This document shows, in pieces, positions 1 to 12,515 of a DNA stretch of 64,000 bases. The stretch is from Russula earlei (lineage: Eukaryota > Basidiomycota > Agaricomycetes > Russulales > Russulaceae). Where the stretch lies: positions 39,480 through 103,479 of the forward strand of contig JAGFNK010000167.1 of the NCBI GenBank assembly GCA_025769875.1, written 5' to 3'. The notes beneath the pieces are model-generated. The model worked only from the letters and a program-made list of their open reading frames with translations. It was not told the origin of the DNA and searched no databases. A program made the position numbers and the translations under genes. Numbering within the stretch: the first letter of the stretch is position 1; every line of letters starts with the position of its first letter.

Positions 1-77
1 CGCGAGCTGTAACATTGAATCGTTTGAGTACGCATCATTACGTTTGATTCCATTCGAGTCTCATCTTTGATTTCTAG

Positions 78-952
78 AGGGACCCGACCTGGACGTGCAA
101 CCCGTTGGTACTCTTGCACGCTCTAAGACTACCATCAATGTTCTGGCTGATGCCCGTGAACGTGCCGTCGGTGCGACAACCGGCGCAGATGCTTCTCGGC
201 CTACATCACCCGGCAATGATTCTTTTTCTGCCGATACTGCCATCTCCCGTAGTAACACTACGAGTCGTCCTGGTCAAGCGGGTCTTCCTTTGCGAGGACT
301 CTCTTTGCGGAAACCAGGGAGTGCCGACGTCGCCCCTGCCGTCACATCTCCCAAACCTAGTGAGCAGACACTCCACGTGTCATCTCAGACACCCGTTCTT
401 ACACCATATATCTTTTCTATAGAGACATCCCCTGGTTCATCGGAGTATTTTGACAACCTGGTGGATTCATACGCTCGAGCATCCCCACCACCAAAGAATG
501 AGCGCATCGCTAATTGGGCACGGAACAATGCGGGAGGACTATCCCGTTCACCGAGCTCCTTTGGAGGCTCGACGCGTTCTGGCACGATCAAACGGCGGGT
601 GACGCGGCGGACTGTCGCGCCGAGCGCGTACGACGAAGACGAGGAAGGCTACGTCTCGGGCGAGTGGGACGAGATGTACGAGCTGACTAAGATCCGGGTG
701 AAGATCCACTTTGACGGGGACGTGCGTGGCATGGCTCTCGATCCCGGGTTGCCGTTCGAGGAGTTCAAGCAACGCGTGGCGGCCAAGTTTGAGACGAGCC
801 CGCAATCAATCATGCTCAAGTTCCGTGATGAGGACGGGGGCAAGGTGTCATTGCGTGACGAAAGCGACTACGAACTCGCGATCGAGACTGCCAGGGAGAG
901 TGCCAAGGGCCGGCCGGAGGGCAAGCTTGAGTTTTGGTGCGAGACAAAGTAG
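78..952 (+). CDS. PB1-domain protein, C-terminal exon (probable NoxR/p67phox-like NADPH oxidase regulator), 5'-partial
   Basis: The open frame starts after a splice acceptor (TTTCTAG ending at 77) and ends at TAG 950-952. There is no ATG in the usable 5' part, so this is the last exon of a gene that begins left of the window. About 200 residues of Ser/Pro/Thr-rich linker lead into a C-terminal PB1 domain (about 85 residues): a first strand KIRVKIHF with the conserved lysine, then an acidic OPCA-type motif around RDEDGGKVSL, and an end at GKLEFW. PB1 domains pair signalling scaffolds. In filamentous fungi a C-terminal PB1 after a disordered linker occurs in NoxR, which activates NADPH oxidases with Rac and Cdc24. 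NoxR is preferred for the linker and the basic plus acidic PB1 face, but Cdc24 and Bem1 also end in PB1. The TPR part that would decide lies outside the window. Confidence 0.6.
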
Positions 953-2117
953 ACATGTTCGCTATCATTTGATTCGTTAAAGGGTGGATTGTGCGATTAG
1001 TGCAGCTCTCTCGGGATTTTACACTGTCTATCTGTACATGTGCGTGTTTATTCTCGACAGTATTATTACTTTATGATCTTTTGATTTCTTTATTTTTTGC
1101 TGGTGTGGGCCACTGATCGTGTTACCCACGATATCAATCTAACAGTTGTCATCGCCATGCGCGCCGGGTCAATACCTGAGGTTGCTACCTCTGAAACGTC
1201 AATTGATGCACCGCCTCTGCCCTTTGTGTGTCAACAAATGTAGGGTGCAGCGCCCTTTTCAAACGGCGACTTGATGTAGGACTTACCCAAGCTCAACTTG
1301 TCCCGGAAACGAAGGGCCCAAGTCATTTTTCCAATGCGACCAGCTTTATTATCCTCGCCAGCACACGGACGTAACAACTGGACCGACCTTACATCTACCC
1401 TTTTGACGACTAGCAAATACGCGTACACCTGGGGATGTTGCTGGCGCCGTATGAGGTTGCAGTACTACGAATCACCGCGTCGCATTTTTTTTTTTTCCCG
1501 GCCAGAGCGGAACATGCACGTTTCATTTTTCACTTGCGCAGATTCACCCCCCGCGGAAGCACTGCGTGGGTGGGCTTGCCGGTGGTCGAATCCGTTGCCC
1601 ATCTCGACCAAAAAAAAAAAAACCACAAATCTTTGTCACCGCCACCATCGTCACCATCAGCGTCAGCGCTTGCGCCAAGAAAGAGAGAACAGGGTAAATT
1701 CAAAAGGTCTGCGGCACCCACCGCATGACGGCGGTTCCGTAAATCCGGTCGTCTCGCTCCGTTTGATCGGAATGGTTCCCTCTCGCTGACGGTCTCTGTC
1801 TTGGCGATGGCGATGATTTTTGTCGAAGCGATGTCTGGTCACGTCTCCGTTATGCCGGCGATACCGAGGTGTGATGCTGGCGAGCATGCAACAGCTGCGT
1901 GCGGCCCGTCTAGCTCTAGCTGAAATCGAGGCGGTGTGTGAATCCTATATATCAGTGGACAGGGAGTGGGGAGAGTGCACAAGGAGGTCCCGCACATGAA
2001 AACGTTGGCCTTGTGCGATTTGGAAAGAGGAAGAGGACATTGCATCGCAGGTCAATTTTGCGACCGGTCCTACTCAGACAGCTGTCTGTGGAGTGCACAC
2101 ACAGCCGCATCTCTACT
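953..2117. other. intergenic, no gene seen
   Basis: The stretch holds only short frames with no recognisable product, a T run near 1485-1496 and an A run near 1611-1621. The 3' UTR of the PB1 gene presumably lies in the first 150-200 bases, which become T-rich. Confidence 0.5.
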
Positions 2118-2699
2118 CATCAGCAAACCACAAAAAAAAATTCCCGGGTTTTGTTGGTTTCTGCTGGTTTCCCAGTTTTCGGAAACCGAAAACCCAGAAA
2201 CTGGGAAACCTGGTAGACATCATGAAGCACACTGGAAAACAATTCAAGTTTTCTATGGTCACATTGACCATCTGAGTGAGCGACGCTGGCACCTTGCACT
2301 GGAATGTGCAGACAATGATGGTGACGATGAATCCCTTCATCGTGCTGATGCCTCGATGATATCTGCATTCCATGCTGATCTGTATATACCTGAGAGTCCC
2401 CTCAAGGCTTAGATCCATACCAGCTTGAATCAACTTCCAATTACAAGTAGAAACGACTGTATACCCTATTTCTGACCATTTTCAGTGATTTTTTTCCTAC
2501 TATACTATAGTTCTACCAGTTTCCATACTTTCGACAGGTTTCTGTTAGTTTCTTAGGTTTCCATGAAAGATACTCTCAGGTTGTTTCCAGGAAACCAGAC
2601 ATGGGTTTCCCAGTCTCCTGGTTTCCTGGTTTCCGCTGGTTTTTTTTGGTTTCCTGAGGTGAGAAACCGACGGAAACTAAAATCCATCTTTACTGATGC
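2118..2699. repeat. MITE-like repeat, copy A (GGTTTCC-rich, CATCAG termini)
   Basis: This block recurs almost identically at 13093-13663. It starts CATCAGCAAA and ends TTTACTGATG, an imperfect 10-bp terminal inverted repeat, and appears bordered by a 2-bp duplication (CT here, CA at the other copy). Both ends are dense in GGTTTCC/GGAAACC on both strands. Near the left end a hairpin pairs GGTTTCCCAGTTT (about 2166) with AAACTGGGAAACC (about 2196). The middle has short frames on both strands (about 100 codons) without recognisable protein features. It is best described as a non-autonomous transposable element of unknown superfamily. Confidence 0.65.
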
Positions 2700-3051
2700 T
2701 TTCGTGCACTGGAATATCTACTGAACTTTCCCTGTCCCCTCCACGATCCGAAAACTGTTCGGAAACGAGTTTATAGTACTTAGACACACACGAACTCGTT
2801 CATCCTCGCAAAAGAGATGGCTGAACATGACAATATTCCTGCGCAAATAAACCGTGGAGTCAGCCGTCCCGGAGGACAGAGGCGCACAACCTTGTTTTGA
2901 TCGAATGCCTTGAACGCTGTCCAAGTTGTTAATGTCGTCATCACTCTGAAGCTCTTCACCCTTGAAGGCTCAGCGTGGTATTGAAATCGAAAGCGCGGTT
3001 GTGGTTGCTAATTTCAAATAATTAATCAAACCACTTTCCCTCCCGATAACG
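2700..3051. other. upstream region of the F-box gene
   Basis: No coding signal. The 50 bases before the ATG at 3052 are AT-rich (TTTCAAATAATTAATCAAAC), as expected for a fungal promoter/5' UTR. Confidence 0.4.
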
Positions 3052-4804
3052 ATGAGCTCTCACCCGTACGTCGGGCGAAATTCACTGCCTTCTATAGAAG
3101 AAGTAACTAATCGAATCTCGCCAAGTCGTACTCGAAGCCGCGTCCGTCATCAAGTGGCTACACTTCCCTCCGGCTCCGCCCAGCTGCCATTACCTGGCGA
3201 CCCAGCCTCATCGACTCCGGTTGATGACCACTCCAAAGGCTCGTCGAAAGGCAAGCGACGTGCCCGTCGCCCGACTCGGAAGGGATTAACCAAACGAGAT
3301 CAACGTCTGTGTCAGTCATTTGCGCGACGTGCCCCCGCGACCCACCACTGATCGAAACGGTCCAACGCAGGCAAGGCGACCGCCGGAATCGACCTGCTCC
3401 CCGACGAGGTCCTCTTGGAAGCGTTCCGTTTCTACGCGGACGATTGGCGCGCGCGGACGAGCAAATGGCGCACCTTGGTCCACGTGTGTCGAAGATGGCG
3501 ACGGGTCGTGCTGGCGTCGCCGCGTCGCCTCGGCCTGCGCGTCTGGTACGGAGGACTGAGGCCCATCGCGGAGATGGCGGACGTCTGGCCGGCGTTGCCC
3601 ATCGTCGCCGTGCTGTGGACCTCGGACGACGAGGAGCAGCGAATCGCGTGTGCGGACAACATCGTCGCCGCGCTCGAGTCGGAGCACCGCGATCGCGTGT
3701 TCGAGGTCGACCTCGGGAACGTTCCGAGTTCGCTCTGGGCGAGACTCGCCGCGGCGATGGAGGAGCCGTTGCCCGAGCTGACGGACCTCCAGGTCTGGCT
3801 GCTGAAGGACGACGATCCGGCGCCGGCCCACGTCCCCGACGACGATCCCGCGTCGGCGTCGTTCCTGGGTGGATCGGCGCCGCGTCTGCAGATGCTCTCG
3901 CTGGAAAACGTCCCGCTTCCGTCTCGGGCGATGCGGAATCTCCTCTTGTCTGCGCATGGTCTCGTCACGCTTTTCCTTTCGAAGATACCGTCCGCTGGGT
4001 ACATCTCGCCCGAAGCGCTGGTAGCGGCCATGTCCACGATGACGAGGCTCGAGACACTCTTTCTTCATTTCCTATCCCCACGATCTCGCCCCGACCCGGA
4101 AAGCTCGTGTCCGCCTCAAATCACACGTTCTGTCCTCCCCGCGCTCACCTGGCTGCAGTTCCAGGGCGTCAGGGAGTACTTGGAGAATTTCCTCGCCCGG
4201 ATTGATGCCCCTTTGCTCGACAATCTCCGCGTAGTATTCTTCATGGACATCATCTTTGATGTTCCACAACTTCACCGGCTCATCGGCCACGCTCAAAAGC
4301 TCAAGACACTCGATCGAGCAATGGCGTCCTTTTTCAATCACTCCGTTCAGTTCACTCTCTCCCCACAGGCAGGGGAAGCCGATCGTTCGATGCTCGCCTT
4401 GGGGATCTCATGCAGAGAGTCTGATTGGCAGCTCTCGTCCCTTATCCAGGTCTGTAGCTCGTCACTGCCTCTGCCTCTCCACTTTGGAAGAGCTCGAGAT
4501 CATGGATGGTGATCCACCGCCGTATTGGAAAGACGATGTGGAGAGCACCCAATGGCTAAAACTTCTAGACCCGTTTGCTGCTGTGAAGAAGCTGTACCTA
4601 TCCAAACAAGTCGCGCTTCGTGCCGGGTACGCCCTGCAAGAGCTCTCCGAGGACGCCGTAGCGGAGGTGTTACCTGCGCTCCAGAATCTTTTCGTGGAGG
4701 ACCTCGAGCCAGCGGAGGCTGTTCGGGAAGCCATCGAGCCGTTCGTCGCCGCACGACTGCTGTCTGGTCGCTCTGTGGCCCTCCACCATTGGGAAAGACG
4801 GTGA
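3052..4804 (+). CDS. F-box/LRR-type protein, two exons, one apparent frameshift
   Basis: Exon 1 is 3052-3304; a 66-bp intron (GTCTGT...CGCAG, with CTGAT branch-like motif) leads to exon 2 at 3371, and the stop is TGA 4802-4804. Exon 2 opens with an F-box: LLPDEVLLEAF, then WRTLVHVCRRWRRVV, followed by leucine-rich segments typical of the large basidiomycete F-box families. F-box proteins bind Skp1 and bring substrates to an SCF ubiquitin ligase. Frame arithmetic shows exon 2 is one base too long: the sequence switches frame between about 4463 and 4485 (after SLIQVCSSSLP the continuation STLEELEIM is in another frame). This is a recent frameshift or a sequencing indel. Closest relative in the window: the decayed copy near 30.6-31.4 kb. 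The substrate is unknown. Confidence 0.75.
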
Positions 4805-5598
4805 AGGAAGCTGGCGGATGATGATCGGTTTAATTCTGGGGTCATCTACCTGCAATCCTGGATCACACCCATCGCTTGGATCGTGTGATGCAAGTTACAG
4901 GAGCATCAGCGTGATCCGGTCTCTTTGTACGATATCCTTGGACCCCACTCTGACTACAGCAATGTTTGCACAATGGATGTAGTACGTAGGACAGGATAAG
5001 GTGGGGGAGTTCAAACCTTCTTTGAGGCGATGTACCGGGGTAGGGGTGAGGCGTTGGAACAATGTCAGGTGAATGTGACATATTCTTGGCGCTGGGGTAC
5101 CCTCGGGATGTAGTATGCGGTCGCCCAGTGAAGGCGGTAGCCAGTATGGGCGTGACAAAGGTCACATGACCCAGCCACTGCTATGCGCTTGCTTGATGGG
5201 ATGTGATGTGCAGGCGCGCACAAAGGAAAGCTTCCGCGCGGCGCAGAAACGAGCTCATGGTCGACGCCCCAACAGCCCCTCTCTCACCTATCCCTTCCTC
5301 CATCCTTCTTCTCAGAGCCTTACCTACCTGCTTGACCTAGTTGAGGCCCTGGAGTCGAAAGCCTATCCGAATAACCATCACCTTCGTCTTATCACTACAA
5401 TCAGTCAGTGCGTCTTCTTGTATCCTGCGTTGGCTTTTGTCTTCCACTGCGAGGTGACTTAATCACTAATTCTCTGCAGGCTGCAGTTAGTGAAGATCAT
5501 TGCATCATCGGGGAAGGATCGCGCAAAACTAGGCCTCGTTAGGATCGCAACTTTCCGATCTCTCATCAACGGTGGTTAAGGGAGACATTATCTCAAAA
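4805..5598. other. 5' flank of hydrolase-lectin copy 1, shared with the other copies
   Basis: No gene is seen. From about 5096 the sequence matches the reverse complement of 12520-13071 upstream of copy 2 (for example ACCCTCGGGATGTAG and GTGACAAAGGTCACAT). It also resembles the regions upstream of copies 3 and 4. The promoter therefore was duplicated together with the gene. Confidence 0.6.
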
Positions 5599-8270
5599 AT
5601 GGCTACCATCCGTGTACAAAATATTCCTTTGGGAACTGGTCAAGATAGATTCTGGCTACAGCGTCTGGGCTTCTCTCTCGACACCGTCCTAACATCATCA
5701 ATTGAAGTTAGCCCTGACAACTCTACCAAGATGACTGGAACCGTCACACTACGGAACCCGAGTGAAGTACAGAGGCTGCTGAAACGTGATAACACAACTC
5801 CGGCAGGCATTTATCGTTTATCATCGAGGATTGCAATCGACAGTCACTTCCGCGGATTCACGGTAGTTGCCGGCGGTACTAATAACAAGTTAGAGTGGGT
5901 TTAAATAATATTATCTCATCACCAGGTCAAGCTGAGGGTGATGTGATCACAAGCATTATCGCAATTCATGGCCTAAACGGACACGCGTTCAACAGTTGGA
6001 CAGTCGACGATGTCATGTGGCTTCGCGATCTTTTGCCCGAACAAGTACCGGACGCTCGGGTGATGCTTTATGGATATACCGCGAATCTCGTAGACGATAC
6101 TACTGTGTCCCGGATTAAGGAGCACGCAAGACTCTTCATTAGGTCCCTGCAAGGCTTGGAGGAAATCGTAAGGGTGGCTTTTTGTTTCTCAACTGCTTCT
6201 GTTCGTTCAACTGTCGCCTTTAGGAGAAACGCCGCGTTATTTTCATCTGTCACAGCTTGGGAGGATTGGTGCTCAAACAGGTGTGTAGACATTGGCTAAA
6301 CGATTCAACATGTTTAGTATATTACAGGCGTTGATATACATCAGAAACCAAAGTGAATATTCGGCCCTACGGGATGTTGCAATAGGAGTGATCTTCTTAG
6401 GAACACCGCATAGAGGTAGCCCGCACGCTAATCTGGCCCGTATTCTTGTCAACATTGCCAGAATCTCATTTCGTGCCAATGCGAAACAGCTATTGGCTAC
6501 TCTTGAGAAAGATTCTGCTAACTTGATGGATCTATCTCACAGCTTCAGAGAGATTAGTTCCAAAATGAGGTTAGGCAGCTTTTGTGAGCAATTGCCAATG
6601 AAACTGCCTGGAGTGCGTCCATTCGTATTTCAGCGTGATACAATTTTTGCTAAATTTGGGTATTAGAAGTTCTTGACGACCCTTGATCTCGGTCTGGTGA
6701 GATTGGATGATTCGTGAGCGGCCGAATATCAGCCAATCGTTCCTATAGATCATCGATCAATGGTCTGCTACTCTTGAGGTCATCGGCGAATTGGTCATTC
6801 CCGTTAACCGCGATCATATGACCATTGCCAAATATGCCAATGCTGGCGATGAGGTGTACAAGCTAGTTGTTAATCAGGTGAAGAATATGGCAAAGGGGAT
6901 TGTCACATCTACGCCTCTTTCAACACACATGACGGCATCTTCAGACAATGCTTCAACAAGAGGTGATTACCTTTCGATTATGTCAATTGTTCCTTTGAAA
7001 AAGGGTTCCTAGATTCCCGCAGATTGCTAAACGTCCTCGATATCTCGATACCAAGTCAACCCGAAGTAACGACTGAGGACAGAGATCCAATCTCCGACAG
7101 CAACAACATGTCTAATTCACGACTGCCACCGCCATACAATATTGACGTTGTATCTACAACGTCCACAGAAGTCCAGTCTACTGATCTACGATCTGGCAGC
7201 ACTTCTTCGCCTAGGTTAGTAAATATCTCCCTAAGGAATCATCGCTTCAACTTGAAGAAGTCCCCAGCGCGAACCCGTACATTACGCCTATCGCATTCAT
7301 TTCAGAATTGCTGACGAAACCGGACAAGATTTCCGCGTCATCGATCGCGCTGTAAAGGGAACGAGTGACATCTGGGAAAAGACGTCCCTTACAACTTTCA
7401 AACTGAAAATGAGGGGAAGTGGGACCTCTGGGAGCTTACTACTCAGCAACAACAACTCTTCCGAATTGTTCTCTGTAGCGGCCGGAATGCACAACGATAA
7501 CCCATGGGGCGATATCGTCGTCGATGTGCCGGGTTATGCTGTGTCGCAACTTATCACTGATTCGTACTACGAATCGCGATCTGGGAGATTGTCGGCCAAC
7601 TCGAAAAAAGAAGAAAGGACGAGTTCTCGAGGAACGACTATATTCCTTACGATATCGGATCTGCAGTGGGATGGCGAACGAATTGCGACAGTTCTCATTC
7701 GTGACAGAGGTCAGATTAGTACGCCTCCTCCAGAGTGAGTGCTCTCGGTACCTCAATCTACCTGTACCATTGAAACTATCCAGAGAAATTCTCGTTGAGC
7801 TCGATATACCACCAGCCCCTGACTACGAGTATTGTATCCTGTTACGTATCCTGGACAAGACTACGTACGGATTTCGCGTTGCCGGCCAGGACCTCTTCGA
7901 TCCAGATAACGACCTCTGGCAAATCTTTCTTCCAACGCAACTCCGATTGTGCATGATGCATCACGGAAAGTCCGCAACCTTGCTCTTTGAGGATGGTTCC
8001 TCCTCGGAACGCTTTTCGATCGCAGTCGGGATTCACGATTATAAACCGTGGTGCGATATTCTCACGGACTTGCCTGCCAAAGCAAGGCTCTCCATCATTA
8101 ATAAGACGTACTATGGAATTCGAGGGGATAGACGCTTGGCCAATTCGTCGAGGGAAAGAAAAGTGACTTCGAGAGGGACGGCTGTGTTGTTACAGATCTC
8201 AGGTTTGCAATGGGATGGAAGCTACAATGCCACAGTGACGATATCAAGTACCCGAAACCTGTATACGTGA
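5599..8270 (+). CDS. SERAC1/SesB-like hydrolase fused to two fruit-body-lectin-like domains, copy 1 (frameshifted)
   Basis: Eight exons: 5599-5894, 5954-6167, 6224-6280, 6328-6612, 6667-6696, 6749-7214, 7258-7734, 7784-8270. Exon 1 encodes a ~98-residue N-terminal domain with an RRM-like start (MATIRVQNIP). Exons 2-6 encode an alpha/beta hydrolase of the SERAC1/SesB type: AIHGLNGHAF, nucleophile elbow CHSLGG, FLGTPHRGS, and the presumed catalytic His in NRDHMTIAK. Exons 7 and 8 each carry one domain resembling the Agaricus bisporus-type lectin family (TSGSL, GMHN..PW, SYY). Exon 6 lacks one base, at the A run 6998-7002, relative to copies 3 and 4, giving a stop TAG at 7010-7012 before the lectins. 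Taken literally, only the N-terminal and hydrolase parts are made; a sequencing error in the homopolymer is the alternative. Confidence 0.75.
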
Positions 8271-9540
8271 ACTGCAAACTATGATCTACTTTACCATTAC
8301 TACGCTATTAATCAAACCAACTTGGCTAATATGAAAGTGTAAGCCTCCATTATGGTTACGGTATTCTTGCTAATCGGTCTCTTTGTCATTTAGCGCAAAG
8401 GGCTGTAAGCTTACAGGACTTCCTTTCGCGTCGTGCTTTCAAGGCTCGCCTTTGTGATTGTGGCCCAATTGAATCCCACTGGCTCGCCTGGTTTCATTCC
8501 CCTTTATGTCATCTCGCCCGCTCTCGATGGCCCTTCCACTATCTCACCATTCCCTTTCCCTCGAACAGGACGTTATAACGAACTCGCCCAATCGTTCGCT
8601 GTCATCGCCGTCGTTGGAGCCGAAAGCTCACTGCCCGATTGCTTGGCGCTTTTATCATCGCGGCGCCACATGACTCTCGCGGCCAGTTCTTATGTCTCCC
8701 ACCCAACTCGTTGGATCCCTCGTTACGACTCCGTTTGTCTCAACTTTACCCTTTGTCGCCTCGTTCATCGTCTACGGCCCGCTTTCATACCTTTTCCTTT
8801 CATCGCCTCTCTCTTATAGTTTTTCTGTGTATACAAACTCTCTAGTCACTCTCCGGAACACGAGTTCGGTCTCCAAAACGCCCGAGCACGAATCGCCTTC
8901 CTCAACCCCACCTCAAGACGCGCCTTCTTTGCTCATCGATCTCGTCTGCTTCTGTGTCCGACATCCTCCTGGGACTGCTTTCCTCCCTCTCTTCCTCAGG
9001 TCTATGCCAGCATCACGAAATTACCTGCGCGTCCCCACACATGCTACTAATACACCGCCTGACACCTCCATCATCCCCTTTGCATTTGAAGGAAGGGAGG
9101 ATACATAGCTCATCTACCATCGTCGGATAAAATAGCATCTTCCTAAATGACTCTCGAAGCGGGGCGGGTTTCGGCTTCGGAGTCCCACTTTCACTACTGA
9201 GAGGTAAATGTGACTGTTTACTCTTCTCTGAGGGCCCATGGCCTTTCCAGCCGTCAGATGAAGGTGTGGTGACAGACGGCGAGGCAGAAGCAGGAGAAGA
9301 TGTCAACTAGTAGCTAGTTGACTGACCTAGAGGCTTTCCCAACGCGACACGCTAAGAGGTCCAGGAGGAGACGGTAAGCACCTTTGGACCAGCGTTCTCC
9401 GACCAAAGATGTAAGACGCCCAGTTGTGCTGATTGAACGCTCCTGGAGGGATGAAGTTGTGAGACCACTTGGCGCAGGCCGGAGAGGGCAGCAGGAACGA
9501 ACTGCTTGGGGAGAGTAGTGGCAGCAGCTCGTACGGGGAT
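8271..9540. other. spacer between inverted copies 1 and 2, no gene seen
   Basis: The first about 50 bases match the 3' flank of the other copies. The rest holds frames up to 138 codons (8433-9108) that are rich in Ser/Pro/Phe and have no recognisable domain, splice structure or repeat partner in the window. I do not call a gene here. Confidence 0.4.
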
Positions 9541-10109
9541 ACATTGTCATGCGAGGACGCGAACTTGAAAGGAGTTCTTGGATCGGCGACACAGAGGCGG
9601 TATCCAGAGGCATAGATATTCTCTCATACTTGGTTTTGAGCGTGGGCATAGCAATGAAATGTTTCAGAGTCATTCGATTAGTTTTTGGCAATCTCTAAGG
9701 TGGTCACGTGGTGGCCATAGCCGGCGTCCAATCGCTACCGTACCGTCCTCTTGGACTTCTTATCATGTTGCACTGGGAGGGCCTCCAGGCCAGTAGTGAA
9801 GTCAACTGCAGCCTCTTCATTGCATTCTGCTCCTTTGCATCACACCTTCATCTCAGCCGCTGAAATGCAATCGACCAGAGAGAAGCCAGTCATGTTTGCC
9901 TCTTGATAGTGAGAGTGGGACTGCGAGGCCGAAGCATTCCGTCTTACGATAGCAGACGAGCTACATCTTCCCTTCCTTGAAGAATAACGGGATGATGAGG
10001 GCATTGGCGGATTATGGTACCACATCCCGCCTGTTTGTCGAAATCGATTTCATCAATAGCGTAGTAATGGTAAAGTAGATCATAGTTCGCGATTCACGTA
10101 TACGGGTTA
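9541..10109. repeat. 3'-flank repeat of the hydrolase-lectin family, uninterrupted copy
   Basis: This stretch is repeated at 13663-14150 joined to 18771-18881 (copy 3 flank) and, more diverged, at 25648-25884 joined to 26270-26468 (copy 4 flank). Part of it (9555-9600) also occurs inverted at about 22090-22140. Because it has no transposon, it preserves the empty target sites of both LTR insertions: GGGATGATGAGGGCATTGG near 9990 and GCCGAAGCATTCCGTC near 9930. Confidence 0.7.
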
Positions 10110-12515
10110 TCAGATACTTGATATAGTGACTGTGGCAGTGTAGCCCCCATCCCATTCCAAACCCGAGATCTTTAACAACACCACAGTTCCTCTCAAAGAC
10201 ACTTTTCTTGCTCTCGTCGAATTGGCCCGGCGACGTTCCCCTCGACTTTGGTAGTATGTCTTGTTGATGACGGGAAGCTTCGCTTTGGCGGGCAAGTTTG
10301 TGATAATATCGCACCACGGTTTACCATTGTGAATCCCGGCTGCGATCGAAAAGCGTTCCGAGTTAGAACGGTCCTCAAAGAGTAAGGTTCCAGATCTCTC
10401 GCTATCCGTCACGCACAATCGGAGTTGCGTCGGAGAGAACGTCTCCCAGAGGTCGTCCTCTGGATTCAAGAGGTTCTTGGCAGCAATGTAAAATCCCTCT
10501 GTGGTCGTGTCCACGACACGAAACTGAATACGATACGCGTAGTCGGGGGCTGGTGGTATATCGAGTTCAACTTCTCTGGGTAGTTTTAATGGTAGATGTG
10601 GATTGAGGTACCGGGAGCACTCACTCTGGAGGAGGCGCACTGGTGCTGATCTGGCCTCTGTTACGAATGAGAACTGTCGCAATACGTTCGCCATCCCACT
10701 GCAGATCCGATATCGTAAGGGATATGATCGTTCCTCGGGAACTCGTCGTTTCGTTTTTATCGGAATTGGCCGAGAATCTCCCAGGTCGCGATTCGTAGTA
10801 CGAATTGGTGATAAGTTGCGCGAGAGCATTATCAGGTACATCGACAACGATATCGCACCATGGCTTATCGTTGTGCATTCCGGCCGCTACAGAGAACAAT
10901 TCGGAAGATTTGCTGTTGCTGAGTAGTAAGCTCCCAGAAGTACCACCTCCCCTCATTTTCAGTTTGAAAGTTGTAAGGGACGTCACTTCCCAAATGTCAC
11001 TAGTTCCCTTTACAGCATGATCGATGACGCGGAAATCTTGACCGGTTTCGTCCGCAATTCTGAATTGAATGCAATAGGTGTAATGTGCGGGTTCGCACTG
11101 GGGACTTCTTCTAGTTGAAGCGATGATTCCTTGGGGAGATAGATATTTAATTTACTAACCTGGGCGAAGAAGTGCTGCCAGATCGCATATCAGCAGACTG
11201 GACTTCTGTGGACGTTTTGAATACAACGTCAATATTGGGTGGCAGTCGTGAAGACATCTTGCGGTCGGTGATTGGATCTCTGTCCTCAGTCGTTACTTCG
11301 GGTTGACTTGGTATCGAGATATCGTGGACGCTTATTAGGCCCCTTTTATCTTTACCAACCGCATTCTTATTTGGCAATGGTCACATGATTGCGGTTGAGA
11401 CGACGGGAGACTCAAGGATAGCAGGACCAATCTATAGCTAAGCTATAAAAACGATTGGCTAACATTCGGCAGCTCACAAGTTATCCAATCTCACCAGACC
11501 GAGATCAAGGGTCATCAAGCACTTCTAACACCCAAATTTAGCAAAAATTGTATCGCACTGAGATACGTATGGACGCACTCCAGGCAGTTTCATTGGCAAA
11601 AGCTGCCTAGCTTCAGTTTGGAACGAAGTTCTCTGAAGCTGTGAGCTAGGTCCATCCGGTCAACAGAATCGTTCTCAAGAGTAGACAATAGCTGTTGTTG
11701 TTTCGCATTGACACGAAAAGAGATTCTGGCAATGTTGACAAGAATGCGGGCTACCTCTATGCGTCTACACACTTGTTTGAGCACCAATCCTCCCAAGCTG
11801 TGACAGACGAAATAACGCAGCGTTTCTGCTGGAGGCGACAGTTGAACGAACAGAAGCAGTTGAGAAATAATAAGCCCCCTCATGATTTCCTCCAAACCTT
11901 GCAGGGACTTAATGAAGAGTCTTGCGTGCTCCTTAATCCGGGACATAGTAGTATCTTCTACGAGATTCACGTTATATCCAGAAAGCAACACCCGAGCGTC
12001 CGGTACTTGTTCGGGCAAAAGATCGCGAAGCCATATGACATCGTCGACTGTCCAACTGTTGAACGCGTGTCCGTTTAAGCCATGAATCGCGATGATGCTG
12101 TCATCACATACCCCTCAGTCAGCTTGGCCTGGTGATGAGATTATATTATTTGAACGTACTCCAATTTGTTATTAGTGCCGCCGGCCACTACCGTGGATCC
12201 GCGGAAGTGATTGCCTGCGATCCTCGATAATAAAAGATAAAGGCCTGCCGGAGTTGTGTTATCACATTTCAGCAGCCTTTGTACTTCACTCGGGTTCCGT
12301 AGTGTGACGGTTCCAGTCATCCTGGGGATGCATGTTGCCAATCAGCCTTAGCTGCTTACAAATACCTGGGGATCATGCTGTATACCTCTTGAGTTGTCAG
12401 GGCTAACTTCGATTGATGATGTTAGGACCCCGTCGAAAGAGAAGCCCAGATGCTGTAGCCAGAATCCATCTTAACCAGTTTCCAAAGGAAAATTTTGTAC
12501 GCGGATGGTAGCCAC
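10110..12515 (-). pseudogene. hydrolase-lectin fusion, copy 2 (pseudogene)
   Basis: This copy is clearly homologous to copies 1, 3 and 4 but broken in at least four places. The ancestral start codon is GTG (12515-12513). About 60 bp containing stops is inserted in exon 1 near 12320-12385, bordered by direct repeats CCTGGGGAT. One base is missing just before the CHSLGG elbow (near 11815), shifting frame. The start of exon 4, including the FLGTPH motif, is deleted. The two C-terminal lectin-like domains are still open (first within about 10625-11100, second ending at 10110) and keep TSGSL / GMHN and RSGTL / GIHN. Expression of a lectin-only fragment cannot be excluded, but no suitable start was found. 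Confidence 0.85.

Noticed and set aside
1540..1610. Possible tRNA T-arm (GGTCGAATCC)
   Set aside because: No matching acceptor stem, D-arm or anticodon stem could be folded around it.
2113..2433. 106-codon minus-strand frame in the MITE-like repeat, also present in copy B
   Set aside because: Conserved only because the repeat copies are nearly identical; frames on both strands are open and neither resembles a transposase.
3309..4205. 298-codon plus-strand frame overlapping the F-box gene
   Set aside because: Arg/Ala/Gly-rich shadow; the alternative frame carries the F-box and LRR segments and fits the intron.
8433..9108. Two overlapping frames of 128-138 codons between copies 1 and 2
   Set aside because: Composition is hydrophobic/Ser-Pro-rich without domain, repeat partner, start context or splice pattern; stops are simply rare in this pyrimidine-rich strand.
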